Counted from the first letter of the stretch, positions 54,055-64,000 are shown. The stretch: DNA of 64,000 nt from Pasteurella skyensis (GCF_013377295.1 NZ_CP016180.1:868001-932000), one strand, 5' to 3'. Numbers and translations: made by a program. Notes: generated by a model from the sequence alone, not told the origin.

Positions 54055-54202
54055 ATATTTTAAATATAATTTTGCAAAAAGTTGAATTTATCTTACCGCT
54101 TCATTACTCTTCTATTTCTAAATTTAGTTAATCAAATGTCTATGCTATGTTAAACTAACGCAATATTTTTTCTTTCTTTTATTTTATTATTCAAAACAAC
54201 AT

Positions 54203-56221
54203 ATGCAAAAACAAAAGCCTTTTATTTTACATAGTCCTTTCAAACCTGCAGGAGATCAACCTGAAGCCATTGCAAAACTAAAAGAAGGCTTAGAAGACGG
54301 TTTAGCCCATCAAACGTTACTGGGTGTAACGGGTTCAGGTAAAACTTTTACAATTGCCAATGTGATTGCAGACTTAAATCGCCCTGCAATGCTACTCGCC
54401 CCTAACAAGACCCTTGCAGCACAACTTTATGCTGAAATGAAAGCTTTTTTTCCTGAAAATGCGGTTGAATATTTTGTGTCTTACTATGATTACTATCAAC
54501 CAGAAGCCTATGTGCCAGCCAGCGATACTTTTATTGAAAAAGATGCGTCCGTAAACGAACAAATCGAACAAATGCGACTGTCTGCTACTAAATCTTTTTT
54601 GGAACGCCGAGATACGATCGTTGTTGCTTCTGTTTCTGCTATTTATGGATTAGGGGACGCCGATGCTTATCTTAAAATGATGTTGCATTTGCAAGTGGGG
54701 GAAATAATCAATCAGCGTGAAATTTTATCTCGCTTAACGGAATTGCAATACTCTCGTAACGATCAAGCTTTTCAACGTGGAACATTTAGAGTGCGTGGTG
54801 AAGTGATTGATATTTTCCCTGCGGAATCGGACGATCAAGCATTACGTGTCGAGCTTTTTGATGATGAAATTGAAAATTTATCCCTTTTTGATCCATTAAC
54901 AGGGCAAACCACTGGGCGTGTACCTCGTTATACGGTTTACCCTAAAACCCACTACGCCACGCCTCGTGAACGTATTTTAGAAGCGATTGAAAAAATCAAA
55001 GCAGAGCTTGTTGAACGTCGTGAATATCTGATCAAAGAAAATAAGCTCGTTGAAGAACAACGCCTGACACAACGCACCCAATTTGATATTGAAATGATGA
55101 ACGAACTTGGCTACTGCTCTGGTGTTGAAAACTACTCTCGCTATCTTTCAGGCAGAAAAGAGGGTGAAGCACCGCCAACATTATTTGACTATATGCCTGC
55201 TGACGGTTTGCTAATTATCGATGAATCTCACGTGACTGTACCACAAATTGGGGGAATGTATAAAGGCGACCGTTCTCGTAAAGAAACCCTTGTGCAATAT
55301 GGCTTCCGCTTGCCTTCTGCATTAGACAATCGCCCATTACGATTTGAAGAATTTGAAGCCCTTGCACCACAAACAATTTACGTTTCCGCCACCCCAAGCA
55401 ATTATGAATTGGAAAAATCAAATGGCGATGTGGTGGAACAAGTGGTTCGCCCAACAGGACTGCTCGACCCTATTATTGAAGTTCGCCCTGTGGCAACCCA
55501 AGTCGATGATTTACTTTCAGAAATTCATAAACGCACTGAAGTAGAAGAACGTGTTTTAGTAACAGTTTTAACCAAGAAAATGGCGGAAGATCTAACGGAT
55601 TACCTTGATGAACACGGCGTGCGTGTGCGTTATTTACACAGCGATATTGACACCGTTGAACGTGTTGAAATTATCCACGATTTACGAATGGGAATGTTTG
55701 ATGTACTGGTTGGAATTAACTTATTACGTGAAGGCTTAGATATTCCAGAAGTATCGCTTGTCGCCATTTTAGACGCTGATAAAGAAGGCTTTTTACGTTC
55801 TGAACGTTCACTCATCCAAACCATCGGACGTGCTGCTCGAAACCTAAATGGTAAAGCAATTTTATATGGTGACAGAATTACCAATTCAATGGAAAAAGCC
55901 ATTAGCGAAACCCAAAGACGTAGAGCAAAACAACAAGCTCACAATGAAAAACTGGGTATTACGCCACAAGGTTTAAATAAACAAGTCAGTGAATTACTTG
56001 ATATTGGGCAAAATAATAAAACAAAACGAAATAAAAAATCTACAAAAGTAGAAGAAAATCCTGCTACTTATATTCCAAAAACTCGCAAAGCATTAGAAAA
56101 AGATCTTAAAAAACTCGATGCTGAAATGCGAGAATTTGCTCAAAACCTCGAATTTGAAAAAGCGGCTGCTACAAGGGATAAAATTAAACAGTTGAAAGAG
56201 TTTTTGTTGATGATAGATTGA
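54203..56221 (+). CDS. uvrB: UvrABC excinuclease subunit B
   Basis: 672 residues, full length. Walker A GVTGSGKT near residue 39, the beta-hairpin region [24 protein letters not shown]-like [15 protein letters not shown] near 338, helicase motifs [29 protein letters not shown] and QTIGRAARN, and the C-terminal UVR motif [20 protein letters not shown]. It verifies DNA damage and loads UvrC. Plain SOS-type gene; no clear LexA box was searched in detail. The CRISPR leader starts a few bases after its stop. Confidence 0.97.
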   Translation: MQKQKPFILHSPFKPAGDQPEAIAKLKEGLEDGLAHQTLLGVTGSGKTFTIANVIADLNRPAMLLAPNKTLAAQLYAEMKAFFPENAVEYFVSYYDYYQPEAYVPASDTFIEKDASVNEQIEQMRLSATKSFLERRDTIVVASVSAIYGLGDADAYLKMMLHLQVGEIINQREILSRLTELQYSRNDQAFQRGTFRVRGEVIDIFPAESDDQALRVELFDDEIENLSLFDPLTGQTTGRVPRYTVYPKTHYATPRERILEAIEKIKAELVERREYLIKENKLVEEQRLTQRTQFDIEMMNELGYCSGVENYSRYLSGRKEGEAPPTLFDYMPADGLLIIDESHVTVPQIGGMYKGDRSRKETLVQYGFRLPSALDNRPLRFEEFEALAPQTIYVSATPSNYELEKSNGDVVEQVVRPTGLLDPIIEVRPVATQVDDLLSEIHKRTEVEERVLVTVLTKKMAEDLTDYLDEHGVRVRYLHSDIDTVERVEIIHDLRMGMFDVLVGINLLREGLDIPEVSLVAILDADKEGFLRSERSLIQTIGRAARNLNGKAILYGDRITNSMEKAISETQRRRAKQQAHNEKLGITPQGLNKQVSELLDIGQNNKTKRNKKSTKVEENPATYIPKTRKALEKDLKKLDAEMREFAQNLEFEKAAATRDKIKQLKEFLLMID

Positions 56222-56227
56222 TTGCAT

Positions 56228-56362
56228 AAAATACCTTTATTTTTAGCTTTTTTAAAATTACTTTATTATCAACTAGTTACAAAACCTGCTAAAAAAAGGG
56301 TATTTTTGTTATTTTTTCACTTCAGATATTGCAAAATAAGGGTTTTATTAATAAAATCTCTA
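56228..56362 (+). promoter_or_regulatory. CRISPR leader of array C
   Basis: AT-rich, directly after uvrB. Aligned by eye at about 80 percent identity with the minus-strand sequence at 14554-14421 over its full length. Shared blocks include TTTATTTTTAGCT, CTTTTATTATCAA-like CTTTATTATCAA, AAAAAAAGGGTATTTTT, and TATTGCAAAAT; it ends in CTCTA at the first repeat. A conserved leader in front of repeats at two distant loci is a strong sign of a true CRISPR origin. Confidence 0.65.
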
Positions 56363-56450
56363 GTTAACCATCGTGTAGATGGCTTAGAAACCCAACACTA
56401 AAATTATCAACTTTAGCGGTCAGTTAACCATCGTGTAAATGGCTTATAAC
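56363..56450 (+). CRISPR. Mini-CRISPR array C (two repeats, one 32-nt spacer)
   Basis: Repeat 1 (56363-56390) is the consensus form. Repeat 2 (56423-56450) is the terminal decayed form: one change in the stem (AATGG for GATGG) and ATAAC instead of AGAAA at the end. The spacer is exactly 32 nt (56391-56422). Leader upstream. The repeat length and spacer length are those of type I-F arrays. Confidence 0.78.
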
Positions 56451-56617
56451 CTTCGGTCATTTTAAAAACTATTTGCTGATATGTTCAACATATTTTGTGC
56501 TGTAGTTGTTCTTTTGCATTTTTACTAAGTTTTTAAACTCCTTGCCTCTTTTTTTGAGTTTCTTATTATTAGCTGTTATATTGATGTTTTAAATAATTAT
56601 AATAAGAGGAATTATCT

Positions 56618-57271
56618 ATGGAGTTAAGCCTTTGGGAAATTTTTTTAACCGTTGTAGTTGCTCATTTTGTAGCATTACTCAGTCCTGGTCCTGATTTTGT
56701 ATTAATCGTTAAAAGTGCTATTAAATATGGTGGTAAAAAATCAGTGGGAGTAGCTGCTGGTATAGCTTTTGCTAATGGTATGTATATTTTTTTATGTCTT
56801 ATTGGTGTTGGTGCAATTTTAGCAAGTTCTGCAACTTTATTGATTATTATGAAAATATTAGGAGGATTATTTTTGATCTATTTAGCCATTCAAGCGTTGT
56901 GTGCTAAAAAATCTGATTACCAATCCTTAGCATTAAGAGATACAAAACAAATAAAAGTTCAAACGACTTGGGCAAGAGAATTTGTTACTGGTTTTATGTC
57001 TGGAATTTTAAATCCTAAAAATTTACTATTTTATTTAAGTTTATTCACTATTGTTCTTACTGAAAATGTAAATATGACTTTTCGAATTGGCTTAGGTATT
57101 TGGATGACATCATTAGTGTTTATTTGGAATGTCTTAATTATTTATACGTTATCTGTGCCTAAGGTGCGTAATCAGTTTACTCGATTTTCATACTATATTG
57201 ATAAGGTAACTGGTACTATTTTAGGTCTAATTGGGTTTTCAATTATAAAATCAACAATGAGTAATAAATAA
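56618..57271 (+). CDS. LysE/RhtB family exporter
   Basis: 217 residues, six membrane segments. Family signature near the N-terminus: HFVALLSPGPDFVLIVKSAI, then KSVGVAAGIAFANGMYIFLC and FVTGFMSGILNPKNLLFYLS. These export amino acids or their analogues (homoserine, threonine, lysine). The substrate is not determined by sequence. Good AGAGGAA ribosome site before ATG 56618. Confidence 0.9.
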   Translation: MELSLWEIFLTVVVAHFVALLSPGPDFVLIVKSAIKYGGKKSVGVAAGIAFANGMYIFLCLIGVGAILASSATLLIIMKILGGLFLIYLAIQALCAKKSDYQSLALRDTKQIKVQTTWAREFVTGFMSGILNPKNLLFYLSLFTIVLTENVNMTFRIGLGIWMTSLVFIWNVLIIYTLSVPKVRNQFTRFSYYIDKVTGTILGLIGFSIIKSTMSNK

Positions 57272-57339
57272 GGTTAAGCTTGGTGATATTTAGTGTGTTT
57301 ACAACTTAGAAAATATTGAAAGATCTTAAGGAAGAGAAA

Positions 57340-57416
<77 letters not shown>

Positions 57417-57595
57417 TCAGAGATGTGCATAATACACCGATTTTTGGAGATTACAATAATAAAAAAATATTTTTGATTTGTTTGCCTTAAATTAAAACCA
57501 ACTTCGTATAAATCTTGCTCTTTTTCTTTTTTTATTACCTTTTTAAGCTAAATTTTGTTATTCTTGTCGCTGTTTTTCATTATCATAAGGTTTCT

Positions 57596-58693
57596 ATGAC
57601 ATTAACTATAAATAAAAAATGGATCTTACTAACAGCAGTGGCATTCTCTGTTATAGGCTGCTCTTCAAATACCAATAAATCATCTTTAAATTATGCGGAT
57701 AAAGAAAAATTTGGAGCCGAATACAAAAATCGTCAATATTATCCTTATGCCTCACATATACCTAGAAAAAAAATCAATGTTCATAAACGAGTGGTAAATC
57801 GTCGTAGTTTTTTACGTCAGCTCACTAATGTTAAAGATTATTCAAATAATATTACTTCTCAGTATGCAAATACATATAACAAAATTACGTCTTGGGTTTA
57901 TTCTGGCGCAAATATAAGGCGCTTGGCTAATTATGGTATAAATATTCAACAAATGAGTGGTGAAGAAGGGTTTCAAAATGTCCTGATGACGGGATACTAC
58001 TCGCCTGTCTTAAAAGCCAGCCGTGTAAAAAGAGGGAAATTCCAATATCCTATTTATGCAAAACCTCGTTATCGTAAAAAATTTACTCGTAAACAAATTT
58101 ATGACGGCGCTTTATCTGGAAAAGGACTAGAGCTAGCTTATAGTGATTCACTGTTAGAGAATTTTTTACTTGGAGTACAAGGCAGTGGCTATGTTGATTT
58201 TGGTAATGGTAAGTTAAATTACTTTGCATATGCAGGTCAAAATGGTTTTAAATATGCGAGTATTGGGCGATTATTAGTTGAAGATGGTGAAATTCCAAAG
58301 GAAAAAATGTCCATTAAAGCGATTAGAGAATGGGGACATCAACACCCTGAGCGAGTTCAAACATTATTGGAGCGAAATCCTTCGTATGTTTTCTTTAAGA
58401 ATGATGCATCAGGGAAAGTAAAAGGGGCAGCAGGTGTTCCACTTGTTCCTTTAGCTTCTGTTGCTTCAGATCGCAAAATTGTGCCTTCTGGAACTCCTCT
58501 ACTTGTTGAAACACCAATGATTGATGATCATGGTAATTGGACAGGACACCATGAAATGCGTTTAATGATCGCCTTAGATGTAGGTGGTGCAATAAATGGT
58601 CAACATTTCGATATTTATCAAGGTATTGGTGATAAAGCAGGTCATAAAGCAGGATTAATGAAGCACTACGGACGTGTTTGGATTTTGCAATAA
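57596..58693 (+). CDS. mltA: Membrane-bound lytic murein transglycosylase A
   Basis: 365 residues from ATG 57596, where TAAGG precedes and a lipoprotein signal follows (LTAVAFSVIGCSSNTNK, Cys at residue 21). An upstream in-frame start at 57515 would add an unlikely hydrophobic stretch. MltA domain: ITSWVYSGANIRRLANYGIN, LMTGYYSPVLKASRVKRG, and 3D domain with the catalytic Asp in MIALDVGGAINGQHFDIYQ. It cleaves peptidoglycan to anhydro-muropeptides at the outer membrane, which feeds AnmK/MurQ recycling. Confidence 0.93.
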   Translation: MTLTINKKWILLTAVAFSVIGCSSNTNKSSLNYADKEKFGAEYKNRQYYPYASHIPRKKINVHKRVVNRRSFLRQLTNVKDYSNNITSQYANTYNKITSWVYSGANIRRLANYGINIQQMSGEEGFQNVLMTGYYSPVLKASRVKRGKFQYPIYAKPRYRKKFTRKQIYDGALSGKGLELAYSDSLLENFLLGVQGSGYVDFGNGKLNYFAYAGQNGFKYASIGRLLVEDGEIPKEKMSIKAIREWGHQHPERVQTLLERNPSYVFFKNDASGKVKGAAGVPLVPLASVASDRKIVPSGTPLLVETPMIDDHGNWTGHHEMRLMIALDVGGAINGQHFDIYQGIGDKAGHKAGLMKHYGRVWILQ

Positions 58694-58788
58694 AATTAGG
58701 TGTAGCCATTTGTTGCTCTTCAAGTGAGGATTCAGATGGCTACAATATGATTTTGGTAACAATTATAGGAATGTACTAAGACTTGTAA

Positions 58789-59253
58789 TTATTTTAACAC
58801 TTTTAATGGGTTTAATAACCATTTTTTACCAAGATGTTCAAAGTCTTGAAATAATGTATCTTTTTGAGTTGCTTCTCGAATGTGTAATACAACACATTCT
58901 AACCGTTTCCAATCTCTAGTAAAATTAGTACATTGTGAACGTTTATAAACATTTTCATCAAAAATATTCTCTCTGATACCTGTAGCTGTAAACTCTCTTG
59001 AATTAAGTACTTTCAGAATAGATCCTCTGAAAACATCATCAATTTTGTAATGATCAATTAAAGGAATACCTTGACGAGCAAGTCGGTTGACAAGAGTGAT
59101 CGCTTCTTGTAACTCTTTATTTTGAGTTTGATGTAAAATTAAATCGATAGTTGCTCGTTGCCTTGCATTTTTTGTATTCGAGCGAATACTTAATGCAGTA
59201 AAAATAGCTGCAGCACAGACAGCGATAGTTTGGATTACACCAGTCCAATCCAT
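58789..59253 (-). CDS. DUF4760-like membrane protein
   Basis: 154 residues. One N-terminal membrane span (residues 3-24, GVIQTIAVCAAAIFTALS). The soluble part has RATIDLILHQTQNKELQEAI near residue 33, then VLNSREFTATGIRENIFDEN and a Trp-rich DWKRLECVVLHI. This layout (span, helix with ATIDLI, Ex[FY]xAxGIRxxxxDE) matches the DUF4760 type as I recall it. Function unknown. The start codon is adjacent to the stop of a 22-codon gene upstream. Confidence 0.65.
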   Translation of the reverse strand: MDWTGVIQTIAVCAAAIFTALSIRSNTKNARQRATIDLILHQTQNKELQEAITLVNRLARQGIPLIDHYKIDDVFRGSILKVLNSREFTATGIRENIFDENVYKRSQCTNFTRDWKRLECVVLHIREATQKDTLFQDFEHLGKKWLLNPLKVLK

Positions 59254-59322
59254 TTAGTCGTTGCCATCCCAACCTTCATTGAAAGTTATATTATAATTCC
59301 AATCATTAATAAACATTTTCAT
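59254..59322 (-). CDS. 22-residue leader-like peptide
   Basis: ATG 59322 to TAA 59254 codes for a 22-residue peptide, beginning MKMFINDWNYNITFNEGWDG, with a strong GAGGAG at 59330-59335 (7-base spacing). The stop codon directly touches the ATG of the DUF4760 gene, which has no ribosome site of its own in sight, so it appears to be translated by re-initiation. Below the usual size threshold and without known relatives. Whether it is a functional peptide or only a coupling device is open. Confidence 0.55.
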   Translation of the reverse strand: MKMFINDWNYNITFNEGWDGND

Positions 59323-59340
59323 TACTATACTCCTCGTCTA

Positions 59341-59429
59341 GCTATAGGCTACCTATTTGGTAACTAACAGTATGATATATCATTTAATAATAGGTTGCAA
59401 TTTTCTAAGCTATCTATATGGTGGTTAAC
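59341..59429 (-). CRISPR. Decayed mini-CRISPR array D (two repeats, one 33-nt spacer)
   Basis: Minus-strand repeat 1 (59429 to 59402) begins GTTAACCACC and ends GATAGCTTAGAAA, 24 of 28 identical to consensus. Repeat 2 (59368 to 59341) is much decayed (GTTAGTTACC, then AAATA, then GGTAGCCTATAGC), 15 of 28 with no gap, but keeps the stem TACC/GGTA. Spacer 59369-59401, 33 nt, same start-to-start 61 as array A. No leader recognised. Confidence 0.5.
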
Positions 59430-59567
59430 AAATATTGCTAACACGTAAAGTAACTATTTTTTACCATTTTTGCAAAAAACTTCACAAATCTTACCGCTTG
59501 CCCTTATCAACAGAACCAATTCCTCGTATAATCATAATTTTGCAACACAACACTGAAAGGAAAATTT

Positions 59568-60758
59568 ATGTTTGAACATATTAAAATTGCCCCTGCTGAT
59601 CCTATTTTAGGTTTAGGTGAAGCATTTAAAGCCGAAACTCGTGCGAATAAAATTAATTTAGGTATTGGTGTTTATACTAATTCTGAAGGAAAAACACCTA
59701 TTATCAAAGCGATAAAGGAAGCTGAACGCCGTTTGTTTGAAGCAGAAAATAATAAAAATTATTTACCTATTGACGGTGTAGCAGAATATAACGCCTATAC
59801 ACAGCAATTACTCTTTGGGGAAAATGCCGACGTTATTACTCAAAAACGAGCAAAAACAGCGCAAACGCTAGGTGGCACAGGTGCATTACGTGTTGCGGCA
59901 GAATTTATTCACTCCCAAACAAATGCAAAAAGTATCTGGGTATCTGCTCCAACCTGGCCAAATCATAATGCGATTTTTGGTAATATTGGGCTAAATATTA
60001 AACATTATCGTTACTACAATGAAGAAACTAAAGGTTTAGATTGGGATAATCTTATTACAGATTTAAGCCAAGCAGAAGCTGGTGATGTAGTATTATTCCA
60101 CGGTTGTTGTCATAACCCAACAGGTATTGATCCAACACCTGAGCAATGGGATGCTTTAGCAAAAATGTCACAAGAGAAAAAGTGGCTACCATTATTTGAC
60201 TTTGCTTATCAAGGCTTTGCAAATGGTTTAGAAGAAGATGCTTATGCACTGCGTACCTTTGCTAAAAATCATAATGAATTATTGGTCGCAAGTTCTTATT
60301 CAAAAAACTTTGGTTTATATAAAGAACGTGTAGGCGCTTTCACTTTAGTCGCAGAAAATGAAACTATTGCAAACAACGCCCTTAGTCAAATAAAACAGAT
60401 TATTCGAGTACTCTACTCTAACCCAGCCTCACACGGTGCCAGCACTGTTGCTACAGTATTAGGAGACAGTGAATTAAAAGCCAATTGGATTGCAGAGTTA
60501 GCGGAAATGCGTGAGCGTATTAAACAGATGCGTTATTTATTTGTAAAAGGACTTAAAGAGAAAGGCGCAACACAAAACTTTGATTTTATCCTCGAGCAAA
60601 ACGGTATGTTCTCTTTCAGTGGTTTAACCGCAGAACAGGTTGATCGCCTTAAAGATGAATTTGCTGTTTATGCTGTTCGTTCAGGACGCATCAATGTTGC
60701 TGGCATAACTGCTAATAATATTGATACCCTATGTGAAGCGATTATAAAAGTACTATAA
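59568..60758 (+). CDS. aspC: Aspartate/aromatic aminotransferase
   Basis: 396 residues, class I PLP aminotransferase. The Schiff-base Lys is in [17 protein letters not shown] near residue 247. [35 protein letters not shown] and [20 protein letters not shown] are as in AspC/TyrB, and the C-terminal Arg ([10 protein letters not shown]) binds the substrate carboxylate. It transaminates aspartate or aromatic amino acids with 2-oxoglutarate in the cytosol. TyrB is an alternative name. A GAAAGGAAAA ribosome site precedes it. Confidence 0.93.
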   Translation: MFEHIKIAPADPILGLGEAFKAETRANKINLGIGVYTNSEGKTPIIKAIKEAERRLFEAENNKNYLPIDGVAEYNAYTQQLLFGENADVITQKRAKTAQTLGGTGALRVAAEFIHSQTNAKSIWVSAPTWPNHNAIFGNIGLNIKHYRYYNEETKGLDWDNLITDLSQAEAGDVVLFHGCCHNPTGIDPTPEQWDALAKMSQEKKWLPLFDFAYQGFANGLEEDAYALRTFAKNHNELLVASSYSKNFGLYKERVGAFTLVAENETIANNALSQIKQIIRVLYSNPASHGASTVATVLGDSELKANWIAELAEMRERIKQMRYLFVKGLKEKGATQNFDFILEQNGMFSFSGLTAEQVDRLKDEFAVYAVRSGRINVAGITANNIDTLCEAIIKVL

Positions 60759-60766
60759 AACTTACT

Positions 60767-60820
60767 AAGCGGTGACATTGTCACGAAAATTTGCAAATTT
60801 TTGGTAAAACCTCACCGCTT
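60767..60820. terminator. Convergent uptake-signal pair between aspC and yhcH
   Basis: AAGCGGTGACATTGTCAC on the left and CCTCACCGCTT on the right flank AAATTTGCAAATTTTT. It is between converging genes and so can terminate both. The GTGACATTGTCAC palindrome is also next to the uptake core downstream of cobB. Confidence 0.6.
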
Positions 60821-60826
60821 TAATTA

Positions 60827-61303
<477 letters not shown>

Positions 61304-61449
61304 TTAAAGTTAAAAACTTGAATAAATAATAAATTTTTCTTTCATAAACCTCAAGAAAAAATAAAGTTTTATTTCAAAAATTCACACAAAATTGATTTAG
61401 TTAAAAAATAAGGATAAAATCCCCTCTTCTTTCAACACATTAAAGCATT

Positions 61450-62163
61450 ATGAATACTTTTGAGCAACAAGTAAAAGCAGTATTAGAAGCAAATAAAGGA
61501 CAACGAATAACTTCTTTTGAATTTGAAGATAATCGCTATTGGCTGAAGCAAACCGAAAAATTACAAGGTGTTGAACATTTTTTAAAACCTTTTCCTCAAA
61601 AAGCATTACAACGTGAAATTGAGCAATTAACCTATCTCAATAAGCACAGTGTTTCTACAGCTAAATTAATAATGACAGGAGAGGATTACTTTGTCACAAA
61701 TGATGTTGGCAGATCTATCAGCTCATTAATAAATGACAAAGATATTACCCCTGAAAAAACGCAATTTTTAGTAACATTAGCCGCCACCGAATTACAAAAA
61801 ATACATCAACAGGGGTTTGTACACGGTCGTCCTGCAGTACGAGATATCACATTATTAGAGGATAAAATTTATTTTATTGATTTTGAAAATAAAGTTTCCA
61901 ATAAGGCTCTTGAACATCGTCAAGTTCGAGATTTACTGATTTTTATCCATAGTTTATACCGTGAAAAATTATCTCAACAATGTGTTGAACAAGCAGTAGA
62001 AAGTTATGCTCAAGCAGGGGGTAATGAGATTTGGAAAGCCACTATTGACTATATAAAAAATAAACGTTGGTTATATTGGTTATTGTCTCCTTTTAAACCG
62101 ATTGCAAGAACAGACTTAATTGCCGCTTTTTGTATTTTTGAATATATTTTAAATATCAAGTAA
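61450..62163 (+). CDS. Kinase-like protein (LPS kinase/RIO-type fold)
   Basis: 237 residues. Protein-kinase-like pattern in a short form: YWLKQTEK near residue 30 (the ATP-site Lys), EIEQLTYLNKHSVSTAKLIM, HQQGFVHGRPAVRDITLLED (catalytic loop with HGR..R) and IYFIDFENKVSNKALEHRQV (metal-binding DFE in place of DFG). The rest is helical. It resembles Kdo/heptose kinase-related proteins; substrate unknown. It precedes tmcA by 2 bases, so they are co-transcribed. Confidence 0.7.
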   Translation: MNTFEQQVKAVLEANKGQRITSFEFEDNRYWLKQTEKLQGVEHFLKPFPQKALQREIEQLTYLNKHSVSTAKLIMTGEDYFVTNDVGRSISSLINDKDITPEKTQFLVTLAATELQKIHQQGFVHGRPAVRDITLLEDKIYFIDFENKVSNKALEHRQVRDLLIFIHSLYREKLSQQCVEQAVESYAQAGGNEIWKATIDYIKNKRWLYWLLSPFKPIARTDLIAAFCIFEYILNIK

Positions 62164-62165
62164 TT

Positions 62166-64000
62166 ATGCGTAAATTAGTGATTGTTACTACACCATTTTC
62201 TGCTCAACCTTTAGGTGGAAATGGCGTATTTTTAAGTGAAACCGTCACTGATTTAAACCTGAATATTGCCACTCTTTCTTTTAAAAATGCCAAAAAATTA
62301 TTGGGTCAAACCCTTGATTATGCTATTTACGATATGCAAGCTAAAGAGGGGGTTTGCTTTAATTTAGATGCATTAGCAATCGCTACAGGTACTATTATAG
62401 ATAACGGTTATCTTATTATTATTTGTCCTCAATGGTATCATTTAATGCAACAAATAGATCAGGATGCGATCCGTTGGAGTGAACAAGGAAAGATAAAAAG
62501 CCCGAACTTTTTTAATTATTTCCAACAACTTGTTGAACAGTTTCAATTTGAGATTGTAGAAAAATTTGATTTTAATAAACTCACAAGCGGTACGATTTTT
62601 TCAAAAATTTGCAAATTTTCAACACTTACTGTACAGCAACAGCTTATATTTGAAAAACTTCCTCAACACTCTGCAGATATTCATTTAATTACCGCACCAA
62701 GAGGACGAGGAAAATCTACATTACTCGGTCAGCTAGCACAATATATTCAACAAAATCAAAAAGTTATCATTACTGCTCGGAGCCACTCTGCTCTACCCAC
62801 TTTTTGGCAAAATGTAGATAAAGACAAAATATTATTTTTTTCTCCCGATCAACTTATTCAACAAATTGAAAATCAACAGTTAACTAATGATTATTGGCTT
62901 TTTATTGATGAAGCGGCAAGTCTGCCTTTACCAATGTTACAGCAATTTTCACATTATTTTAAAAAAGTCATATTGGCTACTACAACTCAAAATTATGAAG
63001 GGACAGGACGAGGCTTTAGTCTTAAGTTTTTGCCTCAATTAAAACGTCCTTACCAACAATGGAAATTAACAAAAGCCCTACGCTGGAAAAATAATGATTC
63101 ATTAGAAAATTTTGTTAACCAACTGCTTATTTTAGATAATGTTGAAAATAGTGACCCAAATAGCAACCAAGCCTTTTACCAACTTTTAGCCAATGCTCAT
63201 TATAAAACTACCCCAACAGATCTACGCCGTTTGTTTGATGCACCTCATCAATATTATTTAAAACATATTGAAAATCATCAACTTATTGGTGGTATTTGGG
63301 CAATCTTTGAAGGCGGATTAGATAAAGGTTTAGCCGAGGAAATTTGGCAAGGAAAACGCCGTCCAAAGGGTAATTTAGTGGCACAATACCTCTGTTTTCA
63401 AGGAAATTTAATAGAAGCTTGTTTATTACGTTCAATTCGTATTTCTCGCATTGCCGTGACTCCTGAAAAACAGCAACAAGGTATCGGTAAGCGGTTAGTT
63501 TCTCAATTAATTTTGCAAATACGAACTCAACAAAATGTGGATTTTATTTCAGTGAGTTTTGGCTTAAATGAAAAACTCTTTAATTTTTGGAAAAGTTGTG
63601 GTTTCCAATTGGTTCAAATTAGCCCATCCAAAGAAGCCAGCAGTGGTTACCACAGTGCAATGATGTTATATCCAATCAGCGAAAAGGGGCTAACTTTTGT
63701 AAAGCAAGCCCAAATGCAATTTCAACGAGACTTCCCTCTTTTGCCTTTTTTACAAAATTTGCAAAAAATGATCAAGATCGTACCGCTTGAACATCAACTT
63801 GTATTTATGGAGAACGACCATAAAAACCTACAGGGTTTTGCCTATTATCATCGTTCTTTAACTTCGTGTTATGCAAGTTTAAAGCGCTTACAACAACGCT
63901 ATCCAACTGAATTAATTGAATTAAATAGTGTTCTGAATAGAGAGCAACTGCAATTACCAAACTATAAAAAAGAGTGGTTAAAAAGAGCGAGAAAAGAAGT
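62166..64000 (+). CDS. tmcA: tRNA(Met) cytidine acetyltransferase, runs off window
   Basis: Open frame of 611 codons without a stop to the window edge (the full protein is about 650-700 residues in relatives). N-terminal domain, then Walker A in ITAPRGRGKSTLLGQLAQY near residue 179, Walker B in YWLFIDEAASLPLPMLQQ, and a GNAT acetyltransferase region with RISRIAVTPEKQQQGIGKRL and SFGLNEKLFNFWKSCGF. It makes N4-acetylcytidine at the wobble base of elongator tRNA-Met with acetyl-CoA and ATP. An in-frame uptake signal (ACAAGCGGTACGAT then AAAATTTGCAAATTT near 62583-62617) is translated as TSGTIFSKICKF. Confidence 0.93.
   Translation, partial: MRKLVIVTTPFSAQPLGGNGVFLSETVTDLNLNIATLSFKNAKKLLGQTLDYAIYDMQAKEGVCFNLDALAIATGTIIDNGYLIIICPQWYHLMQQIDQDAIRWSEQGKIKSPNFFNYFQQLVEQFQFEIVEKFDFNKLTSGTIFSKICKFSTLTVQQQLIFEKLPQHSADIHLITAPRGRGKSTLLGQLAQYIQQNQKVIITARSHSALPTFWQNVDKDKILFFSPDQLIQQIENQQLTNDYWLFIDEAASLPLPMLQQFSHYFKKVILATTTQNYEGTGRGFSLKFLPQLKRPYQQWKLTKALRWKNNDSLENFVNQLLILDNVENSDPNSNQAFYQLLANAHYKTTPTDLRRLFDAPHQYYLKHIENHQLIGGIWAIFEGGLDKGLAEEIWQGKRRPKGNLVAQYLCFQGNLIEACLLRSIRISRIAVTPEKQQQGIGKRLVSQLILQIRTQQNVDFISVSFGLNEKLFNFWKSCGFQLVQISPSKEASSGYHSAMMLYPISEKGLTFVKQAQMQFQRDFPLLPFLQNLQKMIKIVPLEHQLVFMENDHKNLQGFAYYHRSLTSCYASLKRLQQRYPTELIELNSVLNREQLQLPNYKKEWLKRARKE

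Overview
The window is about 64 kb of an AT-rich Pasteurellaceae chromosome. Two things place it there. The gene set (XseA, UvrB, PtsG, MltA, TmcA, HemW, MurQ/AnmK, GmhB, Bcp, CobB) is of that family, and DNA-uptake signals of the Actinobacillus pleuropneumoniae type are frequent: an AAGCGGT core followed some 10-13 bases later by AAATTTGCAAA, often as convergent pairs that double as terminators. An exact dif-type XerC/XerD site at 40593-40620 shows that the window lies in the chromosome terminus region. No species is assigned.

Layout. 0-11 kb: a quinone-oxidoreductase-like gene, a 2-oxoglutarate oxygenase broken by a 4-bp duplication, then a plus-strand island of small, lipoprotein, membrane, WG-repeat, SUKH-like and DUF6714-like genes that looks like a collection of orphan immunity genes. 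11-14 kb: cobB and a tandemly duplicated azlCD exporter pair. 14.6-21.8 kb: a minus-strand island (DUF805, DsrE, ankyrin, DKNYY, YwqK remnant, TPR/DUF4375, YcxB-like, M48 protease). 22-23.4 kb: a FAD-dependent oxidase. 23.4-25.2 kb: remnant of a filamentous phage with a folded attP. 25.4-35.8 kb: higBA, gmhB-bcp, decayed small genes, an IS30-family element, an AAA+/TPR membrane pair, a HAD phosphatase and hemW. 35.9-40.5 kb: a four-gene chaperone-usher fimbrial operon with a stop codon inside its pilin gene. 40.6-43.2 kb: a small satellite-like filamentous prophage (ssDNA-binding protein, RepII, XRE repressor) at dif. 43.4-44.6 kb: a hypothetical gene and a plasmid-origin-like region with DnaA boxes. 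44.8-64 kb: mostly housekeeping genes ending in tmcA, which runs off the window.

Main discoveries. (1) Four isolated two-repeat, one-spacer mini-CRISPR arrays (14332-14420, 48376-48463, 56363-56450, 59341-59429) have 28-nt type I-F-like repeats and 32-33-nt spacers. Two of them share a leader of about 134 bp, one repeat carries a compensatory stem change, and one array sits where the ada reading frame breaks off. No cas gene is in the window. (2) An RS1-like satellite inovirus of about 2.6 kb lies at dif, and a second inovirus remnant lies 17 kb away. Each carries a two-site hairpin attP like that of CTX phage. (3) A near-identical inverted repeat of about 230 bp, coding an identical 29-residue membrane peptide at both ends, flanks about 19.5 kb. 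(4) Many small genes are broken by single events: a 4-bp duplication, in-frame stops and homopolymer shifts.

How the parts relate. The housekeeping blocks are ordinary: cell-wall recycling (anmK, murQ, mltA), DNA repair (uvrB, xseA, truncated ada), sugar uptake (ptsG) and tRNA modification (tmcA). They alternate with accessory blocks whose genes are related to conflict (immunity-like genes, higBA, phage, IS, CRISPR units) and concentrate around dif, as expected for a terminus region visited by XerCD-using phages.
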